A stretch of 64,000 bases of DNA, taken from contig VLTN01000026.1 in assembly GCA_008330645.1 (NCBI GenBank), positions 186,001 through 250,000 of the forward strand, written 5' to 3'. The stretch's first letter is position 1. Every line of letters starts with the position of its first letter. The position numbers and the translations under genes were made by a program. Source of the DNA: Cafeteria roenbergensis. Its lineage: Eukaryota; Sar; Bigyra; Bicosoecida; Cafeteriaceae. Shown here piece after piece: positions 30,001-41,085 of this stretch. The notes under the pieces are model-generated. The model saw only the letters and a list, made by a program, of their open reading frames with translations. It searched no databases and was not told the DNA's origin.

Positions 30001-31176
30001 ATGCAGACTCTGACTGTGTTTATTGCGGCTGCCGGCGCGCTCCTGGCGGCGACGCCCTCCGCGGGAAGCGTGCCCGCTGGGACGGCGCTGTTCTTCGAGC
30101 AGGGCTGCCCTGACGGCTGGATCCGCGAGCCGCTGTCGGCCGGGCGCATGATCGTGTCGGTCACAAACGGCACCCGTGGCGGCTTCACGATCCACCAGGC
30201 GCTCTCCGACCAGGAGGTCCGGACGCACTCCCACCAGTCTCTTGCCGTCACGTCGCTGGCCACCAAGTCTGTGTCTGGCGTGGACGGCTCTGACCACAGC
30301 GCCGCGGCCCACGGCGCGCAGCACGGGGCCAACGCCACCGCTGCCAGCGCCGCCGGCCTGGGGTTCGTGCAGCTCCCGCTGTGCGTGGCTGTCACGGCGC
30401 TGCCGAACGCGACGCTTCCGGCTGGAGCTGCGGCCTTCTTCGGGCCGGACACCTTCTCGTGCCCCGCAGGGTTCGACCCGCTGGCTGACGCCGCGGGGCG
30501 CATCCTCACGCCGGCGCACGACCTTCAGATCACCAAGAGCGACTCCCTGCCGCTCGGCGACCAGGAGGACCGCCTTCACTCGCACCCCACCGACAACGGC
30601 CGATGCGCCATCAACACGCAGGCCACCGACTTTGAGGGCATCGGAGGCTGCTGCAACGACAGCCCCTCCGCGGACGGCACCTACCCCGTGTCCGTGTCCG
30701 CCGGACCCGCCTCCACGGGCCTGCCCTACATCCAGCTGCTCACCTGCGGCGCGGCGGGGGACGAGCAGAGCCATGGCGCCTCCCAGGGGTCCCTCCCGGA
30801 CGGCGCCCTCTTCTTCTCGACCTCCGAGCTGGGCTGCCCGGCCGGGTGGGAGGTGTTCGACGAGCTCGGCGGTCGCTTCCCCGTGTCCACCCCGGTGGGC
30901 GGCACTGACGGCTCCGTGTTCGGCGGCGAGCCGATCGCGCGCGCGTCTGCCGCGGGAACCACTCACGCCCACGACCTTCACGGGTCGATTGTGACCAGCC
31001 CCGCGGGCATTGAGCTCGTCCACGGGTGCTGCGCCAAGGGCTACGCCGAGTCGGGCGTGTACGAGTACGCATGCGCCACGGACGACACGCAGGGGTCGGG
31101 CCTGCCGTACCTCATGACGCCGCTCTGCCGCCGCTCGCCCGCCGCTGCGGCAACCGGGCTGCGCGGTTTCGCCTGA
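30001..31176 (+). CDS. Secreted protein with three tandem tail-collar-like modules
   Basis: This encodes 391 residues. The ATG at 30001 is chosen because it opens a clear signal peptide (MQTLTVFIAAAGALLAATPS, cleavage near residue 20-24), so the protein enters the secretory pathway. Three repeats of about 105-110 residues follow (25-128, 139-249, 266-376). Each starts with a PxGxALFF-type strand and a CPxGW/CPAGF turn, has a central GR[MIF] strand, then an HxH pair (HSH at 76-78, HSH at 193-195, HAH at 322-324), and ends GLP[YF]xQLxxC or a variant. Strand, PxGW turn, GRF and HxH in this order recall the phage tail-collar fold, in which HxH histidines bind metal in fibre tips. That link is by pattern only. 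Repeats 2 and 3 add a GCC...Y disulfide-like insert. No transmembrane helix follows. Possible roles are surface adhesion or prey/particle binding. It is upstream of another secretory-pathway gene on the same strand. Confidence 0.8.
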   Translation: MQTLTVFIAAAGALLAATPSAGSVPAGTALFFEQGCPDGWIREPLSAGRMIVSVTNGTRGGFTIHQALSDQEVRTHSHQSLAVTSLATKSVSGVDGSDHSAAAHGAQHGANATAASAAGLGFVQLPLCVAVTALPNATLPAGAAAFFGPDTFSCPAGFDPLADAAGRILTPAHDLQITKSDSLPLGDQEDRLHSHPTDNGRCAINTQATDFEGIGGCCNDSPSADGTYPVSVSAGPASTGLPYIQLLTCGAAGDEQSHGASQGSLPDGALFFSTSELGCPAGWEVFDELGGRFPVSTPVGGTDGSVFGGEPIARASAAGTTHAHDLHGSIVTSPAGIELVHGCCAKGYAESGVYEYACATDDTQGSGLPYLMTPLCRRSPAAAATGLRGFA

Positions 31177-31587
31177 GCCGAGAAGGCCCCGGCTCCGCGG
31201 GGCTGGTGGCGCGGCAGCTCGCTCCCTGGCCGGCTGACTGGCAGACCCGCCACGGGTCGCCCCCGACTGCACAGACACCGCGGCCTTGACCGTGCAAAGA
31301 CGTTGAGTTGAGATCTTGCTGCGACGCCCCCGTGAATGGCCGACAGCCCACTGCAGCGCTGTGGCGCTCTTTTCTCGAACCCCCGAACGCACCCGACTTG
31401 CAGACAACCCCCACACAGGTCGGCCCGCAGCAGACCCCGCTGCTCGAGTGCTGCTCGGCTCTGCCGCCCGCCTGCTGCGAGCGGCGGTGCAGTTGCCGAC
31501 GGCCGCCTCTCGGCGCAGCCGGCGGCGTGGGCCACTTGCGCACCGCCCCCCGCGCAGGGAAGGGCCCGTCGTTGGAGCGCGTCAGCC
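31177..31587. other. Spacer between the two surface-protein genes
   Basis: This 411-base spacer lies between the collar-like gene stop and the ATG of the cysteine-rich membrane protein. One octamer copy lies near 31457. I see nothing else that I can support. Confidence 0.5.
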
Positions 31588-33873
31588 ATGATCTCCCTCG
31601 TGGCAGTTCTGCTGCTCGCTGGGGCGATGGCCCCGGCCATGGCCGAGGACTGGCCGGCGCCGATGGTTCGCAGCTGCGCCAAGACGGGCAAGCAGTGCTC
31701 CGACAAGGTGGCGTGAGCCTGGCCATCGCGAGAGGGCGGGGCTCGAATCAGGCGGCGCGCCGGCGTCACGCCCTTTGCGGCGCGCTGGTCTCGCGCGCGC
31801 GCGATGCCCGCTGCGAGGCAGCGGAACTTCAACACGTCTCTGGCCGCTGCTCAACCTGAACATGCAGCTGCAGCTCGACCCCCGTTCCCCCGGCGACGCG
31901 CTTGCGGCGACTTTGCGCAGGTGCATCTCGGAGTCGGACTTTTGCGACACGTCCGGGCTGAGCTCGTCGTGGCGCGACATTGCGCTGGGCCTGCGCCGTG
32001 GCGATGAGGGCTCGTGTGTCCCCGTGGGCCAGGTGAGCGCCCTTTTCCTGCGCCGGCTGCCCCTCCTCCCTCGGGTCCCGCGAGCCGCCACCCGGCCCGC
32101 CGCAATTGCGTCTCGCGGGCGCCAAGCTGCGGGGGTCCCCGGCAGCCACCCGAGGCCCGGGATCGGCCGAAGGCAAACCTGGCTCGGCCCACAGCAGCGA
32201 GAATCCCTCGGCCCGTCGCCCCCTCCCCTCGCTTGCGCCCGCGGCGGGAACCTTTCGCTGCCCCTCCTTATTTCCGCCTCCCCGGCCTTGCACGCGCCCC
32301 ACTGCGATCTCCCTGCGTGTGCTTGCCGCATTTTCCGTGAGCGCCGCAGCCCGCCGAGACGTTCCGCAAGGCGTGCGACCCGCGCCGGCCCGGTGCAGTC
32401 CAGTGCGGCTTTGGCATGGACTGCAACGCCCGCGCCGTGTGCGAGCCAGCTGGCGGCGGTCGCGCGGGAGACGGCTGCGTGGACGACGACGACTGCGCGG
32501 CGGGCCCGTCCGGCCCGCTCTCCAACCGCTGCGGCGCCGACCACACCTGCACGGGCCTCAGCCTGGGAGCCGCGTGTGGCGGCCCGCTGCACACCAACTC
32601 CGCCCGCGCCTGCGCGGCGGGTCTCTACTGCAACGCCACCTCCTCGTCCAACTCGAGCGCCCCCGGCCAGTGCCTGGAGCGGATTCCCGCCTGGTCGCCG
32701 TGCGCCGCTGACGAGGAGATGGTCTTCCCCGACACCGCAGCTGTGGTCGGCATCGCTCCGTCAACCTTCATCGAGCCCTGCCAGCGCGGCAGCATCTGCG
32801 CGACCGTCAGCCCCGACGGCGCCAAGACGGTGCCCCGCTGCACGCCCCTGGGCGTGTTCGGCGACGGGGCCGTCATCAACGTTCTGCCGTTCGAGCACCG
32901 CGACCGCAGCTTCCGCAACCACGACGAGAGCCCCTCGCAGCTGGGGCGGCCACACCACCACAACGCAACGGAAACCCGCACTGGCTCCAACCTGCTGTGC
33001 GCCAGCGGCTTCGCCATGGCGTCCTCGCTGAACGAGACCCACTACCGGCTGTCGTGCGCGGACCCCGTCTCGGCAACGTACCTGACCAACAAGATCGGGC
33101 AGCCGTGCGACCTGCACGAGGAGGACCCGCTCGCCACCTTCCCGTACGTCTGCGTGCCCGGCCTCGGCCCCGGCATCTCCCCCGGCCTGGCCGCCCCCTG
33201 GCAGTGGCGCAGCGACGCCGTGGCCATCTTCCAGAAGCTCGCCACCTGCCGCATGGGCGCGGAAGTGAATGGCAGCGGCACCGCCGGCGGGTCCTGCGGC
33301 CGCGAGGGGGTCTTCTCCCTCGGCGGCTGCGCCTACTACGGCTGCTTCGACCTCTTCGCGGAGGCCACCTGCCTCACCAACGGGCTCATCTGGGACAGGG
33401 CCAGCTGGAACACCGTCGGCGCAGGTGTCGCGGAGTGCTTCGCTCCCCAGATGGCTCTGCCGGAGGACATCTTCCGGTGTGTGTGGCGCGGCCAGAACAT
33501 GGCCAACTGCAGCGCGATGCCCGGGGCGGGGTCGGGGGCGGGCGTCTGCCCCTACAGGCCGCGGGACGGCCTCTCGACCGAGGAGCGCGACGGTGTCACC
33601 ATCGCCATCGTGTTCGCCGCCGTGGGCGTCATCGTGGTGGGCGTGTCCGCCTTCGCCATGCGTTCCGCCCGCCAGCGGCAGGAGGCCGAGAGGTCGCGCG
33701 CGTGGCGCCAGGGCGGCGCCGTGCTCGACGGCGGGGTCGACGCGGAGCCCCTCGCAGCCGCCATGGCGGCCCGGGGCAGCGGAAGCGGCGGCTCCCTCAA
33801 CGGCCACGCGCGCGTCGACGTCGCGTCGCCTGGACCTGACACCGGCTTCTACGCGGCAGGGCGCCGCAAGTGA
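31588..33873 (+). CDS. Cysteine-rich single-pass membrane protein, three exons
   Basis: Exon 1 (31588-31712) encodes a signal peptide, MISLVAVLLLAGAMAPAMA, then MVRSCAKTGKQCSDK. Exon 2 (about 31822-32032) encodes CISESDFCDTSGLSSSWRD and ends SCVPVGQ at a GTGAGC donor. Exon 3 (32350-33873) resumes PAETFRKACDPRRPGAVQCG. The exon 2/3 junction is firm (phase 0 on both sides). The exon 1/2 junction is not: a GTGAGC donor at 31713 with acceptor at 31821, or a GTGGCG donor at 31708 with acceptor at 31867, both keep the frame (619 or 602 residues). The ectodomain holds about 30 cysteines and several N-glycosylation sequons (NATS, NATE, NETH, NGSG, NCSA). A single membrane helix (VTIAIVFAAVGVIVVGVSAF, encoded at 33595-33655) is followed by a basic stop-transfer and a roughly 65-residue cytoplasmic tail. 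It is a type I surface protein of unknown family, possibly a receptor. Confidence 0.82.
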
Positions 33874-34413
33874 GCGTGGCAACCCCTCCCGGTCGTCATG
33901 CCACCGCGAGGTGGGAGTGCCTGGGCCACGACCAGCGAGCGTGGCTGCGACTTCATGTGTGCGTGCGTGAGAGCGCCCTGCCGGGCCGGGCGCCGAAACC
34001 CGCCATCGTCTCAGCATCTCCGCGCGCTTGCACCGCTCCACTGGGCATTCGGTGGCGGGCGTGGGGGTGAGCGACGGTCGTCGTTGCCTCGGCGCAAAGG
34101 CACCCGTGCGTTCGAACCTGCCGGCCAGCACAGAGTCGCTGGCGGGCTCGCTTCAGCGAAGCCCGCCGCGCTTGCCCAGCACAGGCCAGAACACAAAGGG
34201 TGCGAGGGGTGCGGCCTACACAACGGATCGTTCGGCGCTGTGGCCATTGCCTGGTGGGTGGCGCAAGCGACACCAGCAGTGCAGCGGCTCTGCACCGAAT
34301 CGTGCGCTGCCATCGCAGGCCAGGGCGGCCAGCGCGCCGCGGCGGCACAGGAAGACCGAGGGCCGCCGCCCTCGAGCCTGTGCCGTCCGTCGCTGCGACT
34401 CGCAGGCACCGCC
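33874..34413. other. Spacer upstream of the myotubularin gene
   Basis: This is 540 bases with no supportable gene. It should contain the 3' end of the preceding transcript and the promoter of the myotubularin gene. Open frames here are short and arginine-rich. Confidence 0.5.
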
Positions 34414-37400
34414 ATGGCGGACCAGGGCAAGGCCGGCTGGGGCCTGATGAGGCGACTGCGTCATCGCATGGCGGGAAACAAGGACGGCGTTTCGAGCGAG
34501 TTCAACGACCTGAACCTGCGTGAGTGGTGCGCAGTCGGCGGGGCTTGCGCGTGAGGGCGGGATCGCGCCATAGGTGGTGCTCGAGGGGCCGCGAAGTCGG
34601 TGCGCGCCCGGCCGTGACGCGGCTGGAGTCTCGGCAACCCGGCCGCGATTTCCCCTGCCCTGCTGAGCTGAGGCAGCGTCGGCCAACGTCAGCGGCGCCA
34701 GCGCCGCCTGCTCCCCCGGCCCGCCTCCTGGGCTGGGTTCAACCAACCGGGCAAGCTGGAGGCAGGATCTCGTGAAGCTGTGACCCACTGAGCGACCTCG
34801 GGGGCGGGGCACTGGGTTGCCAAAAGGGCGTGTGCATCGCTTTCGCAAAGTGGCCCGCGCCCTGCCGTGCTTGACCGCGCAAGCGCTGCATCCCGCAGAA
34901 CTCAAGGCGACTCGCGACTTTCTGGCAGACCTGAGCCGCAAGTGCGCGGCGTTTGAAGAAGCCGCCACCGGTGAGCCGGCCAAGAACGCGTGCCGCCAAA
35001 GGGTCACAGTTGACCGGCCCATTGACCCGCCCCGCGCGGCAACCGCGAAGCCGTGCTCGGGGTGTGCTGGGGGAATGGGGGTGCCGCAAGCTGCGGCAGG
35101 CCTCCAGTGCTGGTGGGCGCCTGCCCGAGGCGCCCCCGTTCGCTCCGCCCGACCACGAGTCCTTTTTCCGGCACTCGCTCAAGGAGTGCTTCGCAAGCGC
35201 CCCGCGGTCAAACGCTGCCCCGAAGTGCAATCGCCTCCCCCCTCCCCCCCCGCAGCCTTTGAGGCAGCCGGCGTGGCATTTCGCGATGCGCTCCAGACCA
35301 TCTGCGCGTCGGAGGGAACGCAGCGGTCGCTGGGCCCTGCAGCGGCCACGGCGCTGGGAGCTGCGCAGGGGCGCCTGCTCTCCGAAGGTGTGCTCACCGC
35401 CCGCGCCGTAGCGGCATCTCTGCGCGACGCCGCGACGTCCCCCTCCCTCTTGGGGGAGCTCGCCAGCATCAAGGTGAGGCCGTCGCTGCGCGGACCGCTC
35501 AGCGGGCCGCGCGCCTGCCGTGCTTGGCGAGAAAGCGTTCGGCGAGACCTCCGGCTCGCACCTGCGCTCGCTGCGGACACTCCCCGCCCCCGCCCATCCG
35601 CCGTTCTGCTCTTGTCGCTGCTTGTCGGGGCTCTCGCTCCGCGCACCCGCAGGCAGCCAAGCAAGCGCTGTACGACCTCAACGAGGACCGGCGCCGTCTC
35701 CAGGGCGGCATTGGCGCAGCGCGCTCCGGCCTGCTCGAGGCCGCAGCGGACCACCGCGAAGCGTCGGAACGCTTCGGCGAGCAGCAGAGCGGCCTCATCG
35801 CGCGCATGCGCTCCGTGGAGCGCGCCATCGACCTCGGGGTTGCCGCTGCGCTGATGCGCGCCGCCGGCGCCGAAGCCAACCTTGCAGCCTCCGTCAGCGA
35901 CAGCATGGCCGAGGTGCGCGAGTGGGCAGGCACCGCCGCGACCAACCTGCGCTCGGAGACCTTCGAGTGGCAGGATCAGCGCTCCGCCTGCGACACTGAC
36001 TACGAGTCAGCGGCTGCGGCTCCTGCTCCAGCGGCTGGCGCGGCGGAGTCGATCGACGTGGCTCTGCCCAGAGCGTGCAACGCTGCGGCGCTCATCGGAT
36101 CAGCGCTGGCCCAGCCCGACGATGCCGCCGCCCATCAAGCGAAGTCGCGCTCCGGACACCGGGCCCGCTCCGAGGAGGACACCGACGTCGACGGCGACGT
36201 CGACGGCGAGGCTGGCGGCACGAGCGTGTCGGCAAGCGGCGCTGCCTCCGGCAGGCTGGGCATGCGGGCCGTTGCCGCGGCCACGGCAGCCGCGGTGGCG
36301 GCGTTGGTCCCTCCCGCTGCCGGCCCCGCCAGCGACGCCGACGACAGCGATGCCGACGACGAGGACGGGGCCGTGGAGGCTTGGGGCTCCAAGCCCCGCA
36401 GGTCCGCAAGCAAGCCCTCCACGTCCACCACCAAGCCCATGCCCGTCAAGGTGCCGTCCGGCCGCGTGCCCTCGTGGGCCATGTGGCGCGTGCGGCCGCA
36501 GCTGCTTCCCGCGCGCGCGGGCCCGCTGCGGCTCGTCCACGGCCCCCCCGAGGCAGCCGGGTCTGCCTTTGCGGTCATGTGCGTGCCGGCAGAGCCATGG
36601 TCGGTGGCCACCTCGCTCCTCCACGGCGAGCTTGTGGTCGCATGGATCGACCGGGTCATCGACCAGTCAACGGCCAACCCTGGTGCTCTGCTGGTGACCA
36701 ACTTCGCTCTCCGCTTCTTCCCCTACTCGCCTCCCGACCTCTCCGGCGCCGCTGCCGCATCGCCGGCCGGCCCTCAGCAGGCCGGCCAGGGCTCGCTGGC
36801 CGCCTCTGGCCCGGCCCCGCCCCGCCCGCAGTCCATGCCCGTGGCGGGCAAGGCAACCGGCAGGGCCGCACGCATGAGCCGCATCTCCTCGATGATGGTC
36901 GGCGCGGGCACCCCTCCGCCGGCAAGCGCAACTCCGCCGCCCCCGGGAAGGTCGCCCGCTGCCGAAGCCGGGGCTGAGGCCGACGACGCCGCTGCCGCCC
37001 TCGGCCTGCCGGCGGCCGCGCCCCAGCCCTCCGCCGACTCCCGCGCGCTCTCGCGATCGGCGTCCGTGCCGGCAGCCGCGGCCTCCACCAAGCCGCTTCG
37101 CTTCCCCGTGCTGGGGGACGGCTCTACCGGGACCCTTGCCTGCTTCACGGGGTGGACCGGCTCGCGCGACACCCGCGTGGACGTGACCGTCATCCCCCTG
37201 CGGTCCGTCGTCACGGCGCGGGCCCGGGGGCCCAAGCTGCCCTCCGACGCGCCCGCCCGCCTGGGCGATTTCTACCAACACTCCCCTGGCTCACGCCTGA
37301 GTCTGGAGTGCTGCGACGGCCGCGAAGCCAGCTTCGACTTTTCGCGTGCCGTGGCTGCGGAGCCGAAGCTCCGTGAGGCTGGCGCCGATGCCACTGCCGT

Positions 37401-40284
37401 TGAATCCGAAGGTGCTGGTGCTGGTGTCGCTGTCGCTACCGATGCTGAAGGTCCCCCCCACTTCGCCGGCGGCTCGGCAGAGCAGGACGGCGCGACCTCC
37501 TCTGCGGCGAGCGACGCCGGAAGCACCGTGGCCACCAGCGGCAGCGTCGGCGGCAGAGCCACGCCCGTTGACAGCACGCCAGGCGACAAGCCAGACACCG
37601 CTGCCGCCTCCCCAGCGCCCGCGGACAGCGCCATGGCAGCTGCGGACGCCGCAGGCAACGCGCTGCCGGCCTTCGGCCCCGTCACGGCGAGCCAGTTGCT
37701 CACGGCCCTCACGGGGGGAGGCGCTGCTGGCGCAGCTGCAGGCAAGCGCCGCACCGCTGCGCCGGCGAGCGGCGGGGGGTTGCTCTTCGAGGACGTTTAC
37801 GGATTTGCCAAGGCCCACGCCGCCGCGCTTGTGGCGGCTCTGCCAGACGCGGAGCGGGACCAGCCCGCCTCCCGCGCCGGCTCCCTCCCCCGGGCGCTGT
37901 CAGCGGGCTGGAGGGTGTACGAGCCCGCGGCAGAGCTGGCGCGCATGTTCGTCGGTCGCCTGAGGGTGTCAGCAGCGACCGACCCGTCAGGCGCTGTGAG
38001 CATGGCGGTCGAGGCGCTGGCAGAAACCGCGGCGGCGCAGGCGGCTGCGGCAGCCGCGGCAGCCGCATCAGCAGCAGCGCGCACCAGCGCTGCCTCCCGT
38101 GGAGTGTCCGGCCCGTTCGGGCGCTCCGGCGACGAGGAGGAAGAGGAGGACCTGCTGCTCGTTCGGCGCCGCGCTGCGGCCGAGGCGGCTGCCAAGTCCG
38201 CCTCCCCGCCCGTCCCCGCCGAGGGGTCGGCGGGGGCTTACTGGGAGGCGCGCCCCGTCAACAAGGACTACGCCATGTCGCCTACCTACCCCGGGACCAT
38301 CATCGTCCCGTCAGTGGCCTCGGAGGAGCAGCTTCTCGGCTCGGCCAAATTCCGCAGCAGGCAGCGATTCCCCGCCGTGACGTGGGTGTGGGGCGGCGTC
38401 TCCCTGAGCCGGGCCGCGCAGCCGCGCACTGGCATGCTCAGCAGGACGAGCACGGAGGACGAGGATCTGGTAAAGTGGCTCTGCCATGGCCCAGAGCTCT
38501 GCGTGGACGACCGGGCGCCAGCGCCGGCGGCGGCAGGCGGGGACGCGGGTGCTGCGCCCGCAGCCGCAGGCGCTGGGGCCGGCGCCGGCGTTGGAGCCGC
38601 TGCGGCAGCGCAGCCCCGCAGGGTGGGCCAGGCGCGGCAGGCGCGGCTCCTGGCCGCCCTCCCCGACGACGCCTCGGGTTGCGGGCTGGTGATCTTCGAC
38701 GCGCGGCCCGCGCTCAACGCGCGCGCCAACCGGATGAAGGGGGGGGGCTGGGAGCAGGAGCGCCAGTACCCGGGCGCCCGCTTCGTCTTCCTGGGTGTGG
38801 ACAACATCCACGTGGTGCGGGACGCGCTCCTGGACCTCCGCAAGCTCTGCGCGGAGGGCGTCGCTTCGTGGAGAGCCAGCGGAGGAGCTTCCAAGGAGGC
38901 CGCGGCGGGGGCGGGGGCGGGCGCCAGGGGCGGGCGCGGGGGAGCGGCCACGCGCGGCCGCGCGGCCTCGTCCGCGTCGGACCGGTCCAGGCCGAGGGAC
39001 GGGAGCGCCTCGCTGGCAGAGCCGCTGCAGGAGCTGGAGGAGGAGCACGAGGACTCGGAGGAGCCTGAGACTGGGGAGGCTGGGCCAGAGGCTCCGGCCG
39101 ACGCCGCCGTCGCGGGCGCAGCAAGCGGCAGGCGGGGTTCTCTTGTCGTTGGCGCGGGCCGAGCGGGGTCGCTGCAAGCCGCCGCCGGGGACGACAGGGC
39201 TGGGCGTTCGCTGAGCGGCGGAGGCGCTGAGGCCACGCGTCGACGCCTTCTGGCGTCCTCCTCTGAGGCTGCAGTGTCAGCTGACGATGGGAGCCTCGTG
39301 TCCGCGATGGAGACGGAGTCCAAGACGGAAGCCGACTCTGCGCGCGCCGCCGCCGCCGCCGCCGCTGCTACGGCTGCTGCTGGCCCAGAGGGTGCGCCAA
39401 CCGCCCTGTCTCGCTCTGGCGACTTTTCGCAGCTGCCTGTCTCCAGGGAGCCGGCCAAGTGGCGCTCCGCTCGGCACGCCGTCGTGGGAGCAGCGTGGCC
39501 CCGACTGCTGGTGCCCATCTTGGCGGGCGCTGCCCGCCTCGCTCGCTGTCTCCGGGCTGGCAGGCCGGCGCTCGTGCACTGCTCCGACGGCTGGGACCGC
39601 ACCGCCCAGCTCACGTCGCTTGCGCAGCTTTGCCTCGATCCGTACGCGCGCACCGTGGAAGGATTCGCGTCGCTCATCTGCAAAGAGTGGCTCTCCTTTG
39701 GCCATCAGTTCGGCCTCCGCACGGGCACAGGGTCGCCGTCGGCCCCGAAGAGGTCGCGTGCCCGGCCTCCTGCCGCGGCTGCCTCGCAGCGCTCTCCGGT
39801 GTTCCTGCAGTTCTTGGATGCGGTGTGGCAGTTGGGCAGAGCTCACCCGACGGCTCTGCAATTCGGCCCCGCCTTCCTCTCTGCTATTGCGGATCATGCC
39901 GTGTCAGGCCGCTTCGGCACGTTCTGGGGGGACCACGAGCGCGACAGGGTTGTTGAAAGCGACGCGGAGACTGCCACTGCGTCGCTCTGGACGGCCGTCT
40001 TGAGCGACCCTCGGCCGTTTGTCAACCCGTCATACATCCCGGTATCTGCAGCCGACGGAGCCGGCGCTGTCTCCAGCCCGGCATCGGCTGCAAGTCCCCG
40101 GGGCGCCCGTCTCCCCTCGGATGCTGCCCTGGTGGAAGCAGTAGCGCGCATATCGGCACAGACCAACGCAGCTCGAACCGCCCTTCGCAACGCGGCTTCC
40201 CTCGACGTGTTCGCTATCGACCCGCCCGTCAGCGAAGAGGCTCTTGGCGTCTGGCCGCACTGGCTGGTGCGCTTCGCGGTGTGA
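34414..40284 (+). CDS. BAR-like / GRAM / myotubularin phosphoinositide 3-phosphatase, four exons
   Basis: Exons are inferred at 34414-34519, 34851-34970, 35256-35473 and 35653-40284; phases agree at every junction (1, 1, 0), giving 1,691 residues. Donors are GTGAGT, GTGAGC and GTGAGG; the third acceptor follows a long C/T tract. The second exon's acceptor could instead lie near 34826. The catalytic domain is clear: RFRSRQRFPAVTWVW, DARPALNARANRMKGGGWE, VFLGVDNIHVVRDALLDL, and the P-loop HCSDGWDRT near residue 1457 with C, D and R intact, then CKEWLSFGHQF. Such enzymes remove the 3-phosphate of PI3P and PI(3,5)P2 on endosomes. A GRAM/PH-like segment lies near residues 470-510 (GELVVAWIDRVI, LLVTNFALRFF). 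The first 250 residues are helical with heptad-like spacing (FEAAGVAFRDAL, ASERFGEQQSGLI) and resemble a BAR domain of the ACAP type. Long alanine-rich linkers split the phosphatase domain. The fusion is unusual. Confidence 0.88.
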
Positions 40285-41085
40285 GCCCTAGGCACCCTGC
40301 GCCCTGCGCTTGCAGCCAGGGTGCCTGGCCCGTCCGAGCAGCCAGCGGGCCCTGATGTGCCAGCCGTTGAGGCTCAACGCTGGCAACGAAGCCCTGGCAG
40401 GAACATGTGTTTCTCCGCCTCCATCCATGCCACGGGCCGCGTCGCAGCAACACCCAGTTGAGGCCTCTGCTTGTCCCTCTGCCCTGCGTCTGCCGTGATC
40501 GAGCAGGCGATTGCGTGGGCATTGCGCTCCCGGTTTGCGTCCTCTGCAAAGCATTGCTGCAGGCGGTCCAAGTTGTGCAAAGGCTTGCGCCTGGCCCGGC
40601 CCGTTCTCGCTGCCGAGCGGTGCCGCCGCCATCGTTCGCGCCGAACCCACACCGGCGCCGCTGCAGAGCAGCGCTCTGCAGCGGGGCCACACACTGTTTC
40701 TCGGCACTCTGCGGACGCGACCGTCGTTGCAGCCGTGTCCCTTCGCCTCCTCACAGTGAGCAGGCATCGAAACGCATGCGTGTAGAGGCATTGCGCTGGG
40801 GCTGCTCTGTCAACGAGTTGGCAGTGCGGGCAAGGGGAGCCGCGCGCTGGGAAGCAGGTCGCTGCGTTCCGAAATCAGCTGGACGCCTGACACCCCGCGA
40901 CTGTCGCTGGGCCTGCACGCCTGTGCGCAACAGCTTGGTGTGTATGCTGGCGCCAAGCTTGTGTGCGACCTACCTGCCGGGTGACGGGCCCATGCCCAAG
41001 CTCCAGCCGCTCCCGTGCTTGCGTTTCCCGCTCGCGCGCTTGTGCTCTCTGCTCGCAGCCGCTCGCTTGCATTGCAGCCCGCTCG
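40285..41085. other. Spacer between myotubularin and methyltransferase genes
   Basis: This 801-base spacer is visibly less GC-rich than the genes to its left. It carries a near-perfect hairpin at 40658-40684 and no supportable gene. It should contain the methyltransferase promoter. Confidence 0.5.
40658..40684. repeat. Hairpin, 12-bp perfect arms and 3-base loop
   Basis: CCGCTGCAGAGC is followed by AGC and then its exact reverse complement GCTCTGCAGCGG. It lies 374 bases beyond the myotubularin stop. It contains the GCAGAGC half-site in both orientations. No T run follows, so it is not a simple bacterial-type terminator. Confidence 0.75.

Noticed and set aside
30001-31176. Collar-like gene as part of a prophage or virus-derived element
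   Set aside because: It has a eukaryotic signal peptide, host-like base composition and no neighbouring virus genes; nothing else in the window suggests a virus copy.
29761-31416. 551-codon minus-strand frame opposite the collar-like gene
   Set aside because: The plus strand has a signal peptide and three internal repeats; the antisense has neither.
32761-34131. 456-codon minus-strand frame opposite the cysteine-rich protein
   Set aside because: The plus strand shows regularly spaced cysteines, sequons and a membrane helix; the antisense is a shadow.
34414-40284. SAC-type phosphoinositide phosphatase as the identity of this gene
   Set aside because: The P-loop is CSDGWDR with KEWLSFGH after it and RFRSRQRFP before it, which is myotubularin; SAC enzymes have CxDCLDRTN.
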